This document shows positions 11,164 through 22,082 of a stretch of 64,000 nucleotides of DNA, one piece after another. The notes under the pieces are model-generated. The model worked only from the letters and a program-made list of their open reading frames with translations. It had not been told where the DNA came from and made no database searches. This DNA comes from Stictocephala bisonia (lineage: Eukaryota; Arthropoda; Insecta; Hemiptera; Membracidae). Both the position numbers and the translations under genes were made by a program. The DNA lies in the NCBI GenBank assembly GCA_035578905.1, contig JAQJVL010000416.1, positions 571,947-635,946 of the forward strand, given 5' to 3'. Positions within the stretch are counted from its first letter, which is position 1, and every line of letters begins with the position of its first letter.

Positions 11164-12300
11164 TCACGACTGGGTGATACTCACCGAGGCACAAACCTCG
11201 TCAGCAACATGACAAGACTCCTGCGGGTTGGGACAGATGACCTTAGGAGTAGTCTCACCAGGACACCGAAAACGACAGGCCTCATAGACTTTTTTCAATG
11301 ACTGGAAAATCAAATTCCCCAAACGATTATTCCCGTTTCGATTTAGGTGTCTCCCGTCATGGGAAAGATGATAGTTTCTGATCACATCGCTGTTGTCAAG
11401 AAACTCAACATTGAAGTTATTACACATGAACATCAACTGTTCATTTAAATAGAAAAGGGCTTCCTTACTGATATCCCTCCTTGTAAGAATACTATTTAAA
11501 ATCACAGCAGTATCAGGGAATGTTCGTTTGGCAGTACTCAACAGGCCCACCATACAGTGGAGCACAGCTCTCTTGCTATAGCCACCATTGTAGCCAGGGC
11601 CACCGCCATAACCGTGAACAAGGATATTGGTGCCAATCAAAATGTATACAATATCAAGTTGTATTGACTTATACTTACTGATCTTATCTCTGATGTGAGA
11701 TATTCTAGCCCCTGGAATTATATCCACGATAGCTCCACTTTCCTTACAATTTTCCCCGGAAAAACGTAAAAGAGAATCACCGATCAACAAAACATTAGAC
11801 ATTGGCATTTCCAGTGATTTTAAATTTGATTCACCTCGAGACTTAGTACTGACTTTGCCGCTAGAAACCTTTTCTCTTACATAAGGAAGAGAAACATTTG
11901 GATGAGTAAAGGTTTCTTTACCTGCTTTCGAGTTACTAGTCTTAGTTAACTTTACTGACAATTTACGTTTGCTAACTTTAAATGACTTCCGGTACCATTT
12001 ACCTGATGCATTACAAATTGTTGTGTCATTTACACTATTATCCTCCTCAGCAAGAGACTCAAAATGATTTATACATTTCACAGCAGTGCCACCTGTCAGA
12101 GAATTTACAGTTTTCTTAGTCTTAAAACTACGTTGTTTTTTATTGGATTTTACAGTTTTCCATTTAGTAGGAACATCCCTCAGACTTATTATATCAATAC
12201 TGTTATCAACACTTGAGATCATCTCAGTAGCACCAGCTGCAACAGCGGCTGTCAAATCAATCAGAGCTACTGAGTTTGTCTCCGACAAAGAGCTTTTCAC
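11164..12300 (-). CDS. non-LTR retrotransposon ORF1 with SGNH/GDSL esterase domain
   Basis: An intact 378-codon minus-strand frame. The N-terminal half is basic and low in complexity (KSNKKQRSFKTKKTVN and similar). The C-terminal half (residues about 170-345) is an SGNH-hydrolase fold: block I NVLLIGDSLLRF with the nucleophile serine, block III VYILIGTNILVHGYGG with GTN, and block V HDGRHLNRNGNNRL with the Asp/His pair. ORF1 proteins with such an esterase are known from CR1/L2-group LINEs. The ORF2 remnant follows at once on the same strand, but lacks its endonuclease. The frame is intact although its partner is dead, which suggests a fairly young insertion followed by deletion. Confidence 0.8.
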   Translation of the reverse strand: MKSSLSETNSVALIDLTAAVAAGATEMISSVDNSIDIISLRDVPTKWKTVKSNKKQRSFKTKKTVNSLTGGTAVKCINHFESLAEEDNSVNDTTICNASGKWYRKSFKVSKRKLSVKLTKTSNSKAGKETFTHPNVSLPYVREKVSSGKVSTKSRGESNLKSLEMPMSNVLLIGDSLLRFSGENCKESGAIVDIIPGARISHIRDKISKYKSIQLDIVYILIGTNILVHGYGGGPGYNGGYSKRAVLHCMVGLLSTAKRTFPDTAVILNSILTRRDISKEALFYLNEQLMFMCNNFNVEFLDNSDVIRNYHLSHDGRHLNRNGNNRLGNLIFQSLKKVYEACRFRCPGETTPKVICPNPQESCHVADEVCASVSITQS

Positions 12301-14836
12301 ATAAATTGCGCAATAATAAACTTTGTTTTTTTGCCATAATTGATAAATGCAATTGTTCTGTCACCTCATATTATAAAATAAAAAAACAGGTATGTTAACA
12401 CTTATCTAAGGTTATACTCAGTAACTAAAATAACATACTGACTAGAATAAATCTAGCTACCATGAAGTTATTTATTATCTAAAACAAGCCACGTCCGGAC
12501 GAACTTTATTTTGGCTCCAAGGATTCTTAATTCTTATATTTATATAGGTGGTTTCGACCACGATAAATCGATTGGCGCTGGTCTCAACCATGGGAAAATT
12601 CTTATTTCTGCCCCAGAGGCTCTTAGACTTGCCGTGTATGACGACGAGGCTACGCAGTAGACTGTGACGTCACATGGGCGAAATCAGCTGATTTATTTAT
12701 TCTATTAAGTATTGGTAACTAAATCTACCAATTGAATAGAAGCATTCAGCTAAATAGTAAGCAAGTTATGTATCACTTATCAGCTGAAATTGTAATTACG
12801 GGGTTTTGAACAGTATTTGTGTGTTCAATTTTGCCATTATAGCACATGTGATGTCATGGGAAATGCGCGTGATCCCGTCTTTTTTTCTAGGTACTGTGAT
12901 TTTCTTGTGTGTTGCTACAGTTACTTAGCAGTATAATGTTATTTATTTTTCATTTTGTATAATAAGTTTAATAAAAACCCAAAATTAAGTAATTTTAAAC
13001 TAAGCATAATACACCCAAGTGAGGTATCAAACTAAAGGTATTCTTCTCTTACTTACTAATATTCCATCATATTTAAAAAAAGACTTTGTTTATGAGCTGC
13101 ACTGCTCAAAAACCAAAATTCATGGTCATACTGCTTAAGAATCCTGGCGAGTCCGTAGGCCAAGCCTATCTTCCTCACGAGGCGACAAGCTGAGATCCAC
13201 AAATGGGACTGTAGCAGAGTGCCTGGGTGAGGCCGTAGGCCGAACTTTCCCCCGCGAGGCCGAAGGCCGAGTTCCACAAGGTCTGTAGTTTTAGCGAGGC
13301 CGCAGGCCGAGTTCCACAAAGAGGCTAGGGTAAGCACAGAAGACCTCCGAAGCGAAAACTTATCAATAACCTTCAAGGTAGAGCAACAACAAACTATCCT
13401 CAGGATCTTCTGGGAGATATGGATGCTACCTCTTCAGTTTGCAAAATTCAACTGAGCGAAGCTCGGTCTCCCAGTACTGTATAATTAAATACACATTATT
13501 AAAAATGTGGCTTTGCTCATCGTTGATCATTTTCAAGCGGACAAACTAACCATCTGTAACGCTCTTAGAAAAGTGATGAACACTCCCCAAACAGAATGAC
13601 GGGCTTTTCGCATACCTTTTTGTTTGGCAACATTTAGATCACCTCAGGATTTGAAGTTTTGCACCAAGCACTAGGTAGAATCTTACAGGAGAACTACAAA
13701 TTACCTTTTGAAAGTTTTTCGTAAGAGGACCTAATGAAGGGTAAACAAACATAAATACGTACTTGAAAAGTTGGAATTTACAAAACAATTTAATAAATAC
13801 TAATAAATTTGTATTTTTAGTTGTGATAATTTTTAGAATTGTATTTTAAAGCTTCAGGAATTCCTTCAACGCATTAGGAATGCTCTGTACAATGTAAACA
13901 TTTATTAATATTGCATTATTCGTAACTGTTATTAAAAGCCAAAATATGTTCCGACCAAAGATACTTCAATGTTGAATAGTTCAATACATAACATGAAAAA
14001 GAAAAAGAATTACTATCAGATTATCACTACGGGTTCTGTTCTCACGACGTCCACTCAATGGTTGCCATTAGGATATGTAGATTTCGTGATACACTGAAGA
14101 AGTGCTCTAGTTCCCTTGGCCATTGGGCCATAGTAGTAATAACCCTTTTTGGGGATTTTGCCTTAGTTAATAAAATATATTACACTATTTCGTTGTCGCG
14201 AAATAAAACCAAAATTATCATGACTTTTAGTAATAAAGACTTTTTACAACATTCCCAAAATGTATAGCCTCTTCGGTTACAGACTATTGAGTTCTATTTG
14301 GCTAGACAGAAAAATTACTACTTTCTGTCAGAATACTTTTGTAATTGTTTTGAATATGTACTCAATAATTCAACATTTACTGAAAGTTGTGTTTATTTGG
14401 AATATTATATCCAAAAATGTTTGGTGTCTATAAGACAATATCCAAGGTACGAATAACTTATAATTTATATTTAAAAATTATAAATTTCAACGTAAAAAAA
14501 AACTACATATAATGCCTAATGGAAGCAGATTTCCCCTATAAAATAAATGTCTATGAATGTTTTAAGACCATAGAGCATTTATTTTCTTGTTTAGTTTTAG
14601 CATAACATTACTTTTTTTAACTTAAATAAATGTTCTCTAATTCTCATCTTTCACATTACTGTTATTATTAGTAATGACAATTAAATTTAACTTTACAACT
14701 TTATTTAAGTCTCTTGCTATTGTTTGTATTATAATGTTACGCTATTACCATTCCCAATGAATGCATAAATAAAGGTATTTGACTATTGGCAGATCCTACC
14801 TTATCAACCAATAAAATATTACTACAGTATGATATA
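12301..14836. other. intergenic, no gene; degenerate GC-rich tandem repeat at 13150-13330
   Basis: The region begins at the 5' end of the LINE. Between about 13150 and 13330 a motif of the form GAGGCCGTAGGCCGA, followed by a block like GTTCCACAA, occurs four times with varied spacing. It contains the self-complementary GGCC(G/A)NAGGCC core. The rest is AT-rich with no supported feature. Confidence 0.55.
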
Positions 14837-15057
14837 ACACACAGTAGCGAAGCTTACTCCTGAGCAAAATGCGAACTGCTTGACGCAAGCGACCCTAAGA
14901 CCACTCTCCGCTTGATATCAAAGCACTTTACTTACTTTCCAATGCAATTAATTGAGTGTAAATATTAAGATCAAGTAGTTTGTTTGCTATACTACCGCTG
15001 TGATTGCTAGCATCACTTGGCTGTCAAGCAAAACGGCTGGCCTTCGCTACTGTGTGT
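14837..15057. mobile_element. small inverted-repeat element (MITE), about 221 bp
   Basis: The ends are perfect inverted repeats: ACACACAGTAGCGAAG at the left, CTTCGCTACTGTGTGT at the right. Inside, GCAAAATGCGAACTGCTTGA and TCAAGCAAAACGG extend a weaker complementarity. TA occurs next to both ends, but the target duplication is ambiguous. No coding capacity. Confidence 0.7.
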
Positions 15058-15414
15058 TTACAGTGTACTGTGCTAATGCAGTGCTATATTGCACATTCTA
15101 TACTTAATGGAATTACTTTAGGCTTACAATAGTTAAAACGTATCTAATTATTTCAGTTTTAGAGCCAATATACATAAATTAGTAATAGGCTAGCAAATTG
15201 TGACTTATGTGAGAAAAAGTAGTATTTCAGAACTTAGTGTGTCGGCTTACCATCACGTATGTGGGTGATAAAGATGTTGTATTGAGCGAACAACCAAAGA
15301 GGCATTTTTATGGCATTTTACTACTTTACAAGCGATCAATTTGAGACTAAAGATTATACCACTGACGAAGAAACATGGAGTATAATTGTAGTCTAGGCTA
15401 TATAAAAAAATATT

Positions 15415-15660
15415 ACAGTGCGGACGGAAGCGCAGCTCTCACTCCATCCACAAACCACTTTCCACGCAGCACGATCTGGCCTATTACATGATTTCTCTCG
15501 TTATTTAAACAATGTCGATGAGCCGAGGAGAGCGCGGAGGTTTCGGACATTGGAGAAACCATCTTCACCGCGTAACATCCTGTCGGAGGAGACGAGTAGT
15601 TCGGCGAGAGTGTCACGATGATTACAAATGTCGTCTCTAAACTTGCAACGAATTTACAGC
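15415..15660. other. GC-rich island of unknown function
   Basis: This stretch has clearly higher GC than its surroundings and is open in both directions for about 67 codons (plus 15418-15621, minus 15413-15616). No domain is recognisable, and no matching exon partners or convincing splice sites were found. It could be a first exon or promoter of an unrecognised transcript, or repeat DNA. Confidence 0.3.
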
Positions 15661-15884
15661 TAGATTTAATAACTCACACACAGATTCTTCCTAAGCCGGG
15701 TTAAACAAAAAACTTGACATTCGGCATGTTGAACATTTTGCCCACTTTTTGGTTTTAGGCTACTTTACGCGCCTAAATGATTTATTTGCTTTATATTCAA
15801 AATTAAAAGATGGAAATTCACAACACTTTAATTTTCTGAACTTGAATATGTCCTCTAAATGACTGAATTTGAATATGTGTATGT

Positions 15885-16020
15885 GAAGACGGGTGGGTGT
15901 GTCACTACGACTATACGTGTATGGGAGGGCGGGTGGGGTCACTTCCACTGTACGTCTATGTGTGGGTGTGTCAATACCACTATACGTGTATGGGGGGGCG
16001 GGTAGGTTACTTCAGATTAT
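15885..16020 (+). repeat. G-rich minisatellite block, about three units
   Basis: Degenerate units of the form TACGTGTATGGGAGGGCGGG, followed by TGGGGTCA and a 'CAATACCACTA'-like block. They belong to the same dispersed family as the array at 27197-27482. GGGAGGGCGGGTGGGG has four G-runs, a G-quadruplex motif. Confidence 0.7.
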
Positions 16021-16166
16021 ATTTTTAACCCTGAAGTTCAGAAATATGCTGTAACGAGGGTTATAAAACTATATTTGTATAAATATTTGTATACAATTTG
16101 TTTAAATAAATATTTGTATAAAACTAAATATTTGTAAATATTTAGTGATATACATTGAAAATGTTC

Positions 16167-16450
16167 TTTTCACTACACTACTATGAGTTTAGCTGTTTTC
16201 GTTGTGTTTACAACCTGCGAAACATCATATTTTGAACAGCTGTCTATTGTTTACTACCGAAAGTAACATTGTTTACAACCGAAAATTTTCCACATTCAAC
16301 AACACCTGTTTTTATTCTGTAGTGTAGTGAAAAGTATCGTTCAAAACTCGAGTGAAAGTGTTTTGTATGTTCTCGACCATTCGAAGTGCTCGACAAGTCT
16401 CGCACTTCAAACATATGGTCTCGAACATGCAAAACCCCACTTTCCACTCT
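16167..16450. repeat. two adjacent inverted repeats
   Basis: First, CTTTTCACTACACTAC at about 16168 is repeated inverted as GTAGTGTAGTGAAAAG at about 16319. Second, 16346-16450 forms an imperfect hairpin of about 105 nt. Its arms GAAGTGC and GCACTTC flank a short loop, and complementarity continues outwards through GTTCTCGA / TCTCGAAC and AGTG / CACT. No coding sequence was seen. Confidence 0.6.
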
Positions 16451-17611
16451 TGTTATGAAATATACTATTTGAGTCTTTATATAGGATCAAGTTTGAAAAA
16501 TTCAAACTATAATATCTGACTGCTATAACATCCGAATATTACGGCAAACCTCTTGTTATTTCCGAAAATGGTCAATTATCTTGTTTGAATCACATAAAAA
16601 GCTTAATTTCTCAAAATGTCGAGAAGAAATAAGAGCTCATGTAATGACAAAAAAAAAAAAAACTGAATTTAGGAATGAAGCTTAGCTGTCATAGAAAGGT
16701 TTTCAAGTATCTTATAGTATAGGTTTTCTAAATTTGAGTAACAAATCGTAACTTGTTAGAACACAACCGTGACGTACCCACAAGAACGATAGTATATATT
16801 ACATTTGTATTTTATAAAAACATCTTTCCCCGTAAGAGCCGGGTGTCCTCATTGTCGTAAGGTTTGTAATCTTTAGTATCTAAGATGAGCTCCTTTGGCT
16901 CATCACCAAGATCATATGATTGCCAATTAAACCATTGTCAATAAATGGATATAATTCAACTAAGTTAAGTGCATAGATTGTATTAAAATTAAAACTAATA
17001 AACCCACAGACTGAGAATTTACCTTTATAATTTGCTGTGTAGTGAGTGGATTTTTAGGGGTCAATATAATAAGTATCAAGAAGAACAATTTAACTACTAA
17101 CAACAGCTGTTAGTGGCTGATAGTAGCTTAGTATGTTCATCCAATAGCTATGCAATTTTAAACAGTAAAATTAACACAGAGATTTATTTAAAATTTCAGA
17201 GTGGGTAAACAGAAATAAACTCCTAATAAATACGAAAAAATCTAGTTCAATTATATATTCATACAAACCATCAATGGTGAGTAAATAAAAAAGCGAATTC
17301 AATATCAAATGCCACTCTCATTCTTGTCTATATGAGTGTAACTGTATAAATATAAATTTAAGTGAAAAAGTTAAATACTGTATTTAGGTAAATACATTGA
17401 CTCTGATACGAGGTGGCACTCTCATTTGGAAATTCTAGTAAAAAATCTCAGAAAAATTAACTATAGTTTGTACCACATGAGAGGTCATTTGTATCCTCTT
17501 GATTTACGTACTTTGTACTTATCCTGGTTTGAGTCCACCTTGAGGTACGGGGGTCGTGCACTGCCCCAGTGGGGCCGGTGCTTTTAGGGAGATTATGAAA
17601 CCTTTAGTAGC

Positions 17612-17730
17612 AAATAATAAGGTTAACGTACCTTTGTCGTCTTCAGCTACAAAATCCTATTTATTGGACTACCGGTTTCAGAGCAAGAACTCCATGTTCA
17701 CATCCAAAGGTACGTTAACCTTATTATTTG

Positions 17731-17768
<38 letters not shown>

Positions 17769-17928
17769 ATATATAATTATAATATATATAATAATTATAT
17801 ATATAAAACAAATAATAAGGTTAACGTACCTTTGTCGTCTTCAGCTACAAAATCCTATTTATTGGATTACCGGTTTCAGAGCAAGAACTCCATGTTCACA
17901 TCCAAAGGTACGTTAACCTTATTATTTG

Positions 17929-17970
<42 letters not shown>
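17612..17970. repeat. two 118-bp foldback units separated and followed by (TA)n
   Basis: Units at 17612-17729 and 17810-17927 are nearly identical. Each starts with AAATAATAAGGTTAACGTAC and ends with its reverse complement (25-bp perfect terminal inverted repeats). TA-dinucleotide tracts lie at about 17733-17762 and 17931-17966. The 142-codon frame across them is a product of the repeat. Confidence 0.85.
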
Positions 17971-17972
<2 letters not shown>

Positions 17973-20900
17973 AATAATGAATAAATGAATGAATAAATAC
18001 TTTGACAATGAATAAATACTTAAATAGCAGTACAAAAGCACGCTATTTGTACAGTTTGTATTGTGGGTAAGTTTCATCCCTCAAATCAACTTTTTACTAT
18101 TTAACTTTAATGAATGTTAATCAAAATAGTTGAAAGTTTATAACTATTATATATTGATGTTCATAAGAAAAACCAATCTGATTTTTAATAAAGCTAACGT
18201 TATTAAAAATACTAGGCATGTTAGTGATAAAATGTTAACTTTCTCTCTATACAGAAAAGACACAACTAGAAATCAATGTTACTTTAAATGCACTCAAATA
18301 TTTAATATATATTTCTTGCTCCTAAATATTAATGAAAAATTATATAAGTATAAAGAAGCTGTAAAAAAGATTATAAATACAATTTACTAAGAATTTAGTT
18401 TATTAGTTTACAACTGTTCTTAAATTGTTCATTACTTTAGAATAAACTTTAATATTAAGTTTCTTGATTGTTAATGTTAGTAAATTTATTTACAGTGAAA
18501 GTGGAACAAAAACTGCCACGAAAACTGATTGGTTAACTTATATAATGTTTTTCTTTTTTAAGCCGCGCGTGCCTTCGTGCACATGGCACCTTGTAATTTA
18601 TAATAAGTATTATGAAAACAAAGATTTTTGATTTCTGAACTGTACCTACTTTTCAAAATACCTTGCAGAATCTTCATGGGATCGACGAGTGAGTATGGGT
18701 GGGTGGATATGAAAGTCATTTGACTCTAGCTAGGAGCTAGGTTTGTGGATGACCCAGAAGATTACTTAGTTGGCTCAACCATAATAATTAATTATTAACA
18801 TAATTCAAAACACATCATATTAATTTTATAATTTTTATGATTCTTTTTCTGAATACAAAAATGAATAGCAGTCTAAGGGAATCCTGCAAGGATAGTAATT
18901 TATACATTTTGATATATTCAATAAGTATATTTAAGTACATAATTATTCTTCAAATATATTTTAATACTCATTACGTTAAAATTAAAACAAGGACGAAGGA
19001 CGTTCAGGTCATGATATTTAAGTAAATAGTTGTATGTGAAGGTCACTGGTGTGTAAGAGTCACATTCACACCATTTGTAACGCGTTGATGAAGTCAGATA
19101 TGGCAACGCCGGGAATACTTGAGTGGATGGGCCAAGGGAGTCAATTAAATACAAATTACGATAATGCATTGTTGCTGACGAAGGCCTCTTCTTTAATACT
19201 TTCTGCAATAATATATGTTCGAAATGTATTTTACTTGTATATAAATAGTTTTCCGCATTTTATTTATCTTAGCTGTTAGTCTGCATAATGTGTTATTCTT
19301 CCTCTAAGAGTGGCAGTCCTTCTATCTGAATGTTATGCTTTAATGTGGCGAAGGTACCGGCGAAGCCGGCCGCACAACGTCTGTTGTGATTTGAAAGGTG
19401 ACCTGAGGATTTTTGGTAGCGTCTTTAAAGATCCACGCCGTCTAATCTTTGATTCTTTACAAAGTGATTCTTTGCTTTTAGATTTTTCTCTTTTGTTGTT
19501 GTAGTTTTTTACAGTTTAAATTCAAATTATGAGTCGTTCTGGTGGTTTATAATTTTTTTTTATCTCTATTTTTACTTTCTCACATATACGATAGCATAGA
19601 GAAAATATTGTGATCGTCCTAAAATATTTTTTTACAAGTTGGTTTAAAAGTCAAATTTAGGGTCCCCTGAAGAAAAAAAGAGGTTTTTGAAAAAAAATTT
19701 TTGATGTCTGTTCGTATGTGCATCTGTCTGTATGTATGTGCACTTCGCTGGAGACCAAATGGATGGATCAATTTTTATGAAATTTGGTGTGAAGGTGTAT
19801 TTAGCCAATAACTTCAGAGAGTTTTTTCACTTTTTTGAAATTTTAGTTTTTTATGGAAAAAATATTTATAAATGGAATGTTCTCAAAATCGGCTCTAACA
19901 ATTTTGGTTAAATTTTCAGGAAAGATGTGAATTACAATTCAAAATATTTTAGTCAAAACCACATGTCTCTAACTTGGCTATTTTTTGAGATATGAAAAAA
20001 AAACATATTTGTAAATTAAACTGGTAATTTTCAAAGTTTAGATTTTTTAGTGTTTAATATGGGGGAAGGTTTAGGCCAATTCTTTGGAACCATTTATTTA
20101 TAAATGTGGATGTTATATTTTTGATGTCTGTTCATTCCATAGCTTTGTTGTTGTTATTGATTGTGTGCTATCGATTTCTAACGTTATAATGTTTTTTTCT
20201 CGATTCAGTAAAAATGCTGGGTTATTATTATTATTATTGCAAATAATAATACACTGTGCAAATAATTTAATATTGCATTTTAAATTATACACTGTGTTGC
20301 AAAAATGTGAAATGTTGTGATGTCATATATGAATAAATAATCACGCTAATAAAGAGTATGACTTTTTGGATTAATAGAGTGCCATACAATGGGCATGTAT
20401 GTCCTGAATTTACATTGGCTTTACATTCCATACGTGTAGCAATCTGAAAGAATAATTTTATATTAAATATTTTATCAACCCTACGTACTAACATTCAAGT
20501 TTATTTATTTGTCCAACAATGCGAAAAATTGGCTACTTCCTCAACTTTTGTGGCCACAAGAAACTAAGGTTACGACTAAAATGTGACAAGTATGTGTTCT
20601 CCTCACCTGGGTTTGTAGAGATTTTTCAGAGGTTCATTTGGTTCTAAGTGAAAAGGACGGCATATTCCACATTAAAATGTTGTAAAAATTAAGAAAGTTA
20701 CAAAAAATTATAAAAAAGAAAAATAATTAATTGGCGTGGGTGACTTTAGATTCACACACACTGTAAACAATAGATACGTAGAACTTGGAGTACAATCTCA
20801 GTTGTACGCGTATTTGGTTATGGATGCTACACTAACTAGTTTGACTATCATGTAAGATGCACATCAGTACATGTTAAGGTTAAACTGTATCATCCTTACT

Positions 20901-21870
20901 AATGATAATGGATGCCAGTTTCCTACATAGCAAGTGAATCACTTGTCCTTTCCACTATTGAAGTGGACTGCCTGACAACAAAGGATACCACTCAATGTAA
21001 TATTTGATGATGTTATTTTGTGGTGGATTTGGTTGGAGGAATGATGAAGTGATGGACAAGTTGTATGCTGGTGAATAAAGGTAGTTCTCCTGAGATGACT
21101 GAGACGGTAAAAAGGATCGATGAGAAGAATGAGATACAGGAACGTAAAGGTGTCATTTGATAATTCGAATAGACATTCGAAGGGTGTCTGAGCAACTGTT
21201 TTTCTTAAGTTAAAAGATAAATTCAATACTTCAATGTATTGAGGAAGATGTCAGGGATCGTACCTCTCGGTCCGATCATCAATCCTAGTATACTTATTTC
21301 CTTTAGAGCATATTTCTCCTTGATTGAAATAACGGATTGTTGGACCATATGTTGCCCTATTTTCCTAGTCTACTAAAATGTAAAGACATCAAGAACTATT
21401 GTTTGAATTTATAACAATGGATTTAATTTGAAGATAAATAAAATAATAAGATAACAAGTGTTTCCCGTAAAGACTAACATAGTATATGAAGGGACTACCC
21501 CCTTCAATATTCCCTTTTTTCCATTAACGAAATTGTGGCAATGATAACTGCCAATATGAAGATGTATCTAACATCACATACAATGAAAAAGATATTCATT
21601 TTATCCTGTGACTGAATCTATCAAATTACTTTTAAAATTCTACTGCCTTTCAGTTGAACAGAACTAAATAAAAAACTATAAAAAGGTAATTCAACTATGG
21701 CATAGTTTGATATTCTTTTTATAAGAAAGTTAAACATTTTTGTAAGCTAAAGATTATTGATGAACAAAATTGTACCAATTTCAGTAACATAGCATATGAA
21801 TAAATAAACAAATTTGTAACGAAGTTTGTAAAGTTATTACAGTATGGTACATATTCATGTCGTCCTTGAA
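17971..21870. other. intergenic, no gene recognised
   Basis: AT-rich DNA upstream of gene B. Short frames are scattered without recognisable domains. A G-rich piece at 18690-18712 resembles the dispersed minisatellite. About 19720-19830 contains a CTGTCTGTATGTATGTGCAC stretch typical of repetitive DNA. Nothing else can be supported. Confidence 0.55.
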
Positions 21871-21874
21871 TATC

Positions 21875-21985
21875 TCGGGCTAGGTCGGTGACAGTGAGGA
21901 GAGCCGAAGGACGCGAGCGTTAGATATATCCTGGAAGAGGACGCGGTGCGCGCAGCAGTAACTGTGAGTGCCGACTGGAGTCACA
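21875..21985 (+). promoter_or_regulatory. putative 5' untranslated region / core promoter of gene B
   Basis: The 110 bp before the gene B start codon are GC-rich against an AT-rich background. GGTGACAGTGAG at about 21886 resembles an arthropod initiator (ACAGT). No clear TATA box was seen. The start codon context is GTCACAATG. The transcription start is inferred only. Confidence 0.35.
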
Positions 21986-22082
21986 ATGCGCGCTGTGCTA
22001 GTGGTGTTGTCAGTGTCCACCCTGGCAGGGTTGGGACAGGCGGCCAAAGGCAAGAACAAAACCATCCCCAACCTTCCCCTGC
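21986..22082 (+). CDS. gene B exon 1 (signal peptide)
   Basis: The exon starts at ATG in the context TCACAATGC and ends CTGC|GTGAGT after one base of a codon. It encodes a hydrophobic signal peptide with a likely cleavage after GQA or QAA, then KGKNKTIPNLPL. An in-frame GTG at 21968 is not needed as a start. Confidence 0.88.

Noticed and set aside
17556..17984. 142-codon frame with Tyr-Ile runs
   Set aside because: Created by TA tracts and duplicated foldback units.
20939..21226. 95-codon minus-strand frame
   Set aside because: No domain, no homologous exon structure, overlapping alternative frame; not supported.
21968..21985. Upstream GTG start for gene B
   Set aside because: The ATG at 21986 gives a clean signal peptide in good context; eukaryotic GTG starts are rare.
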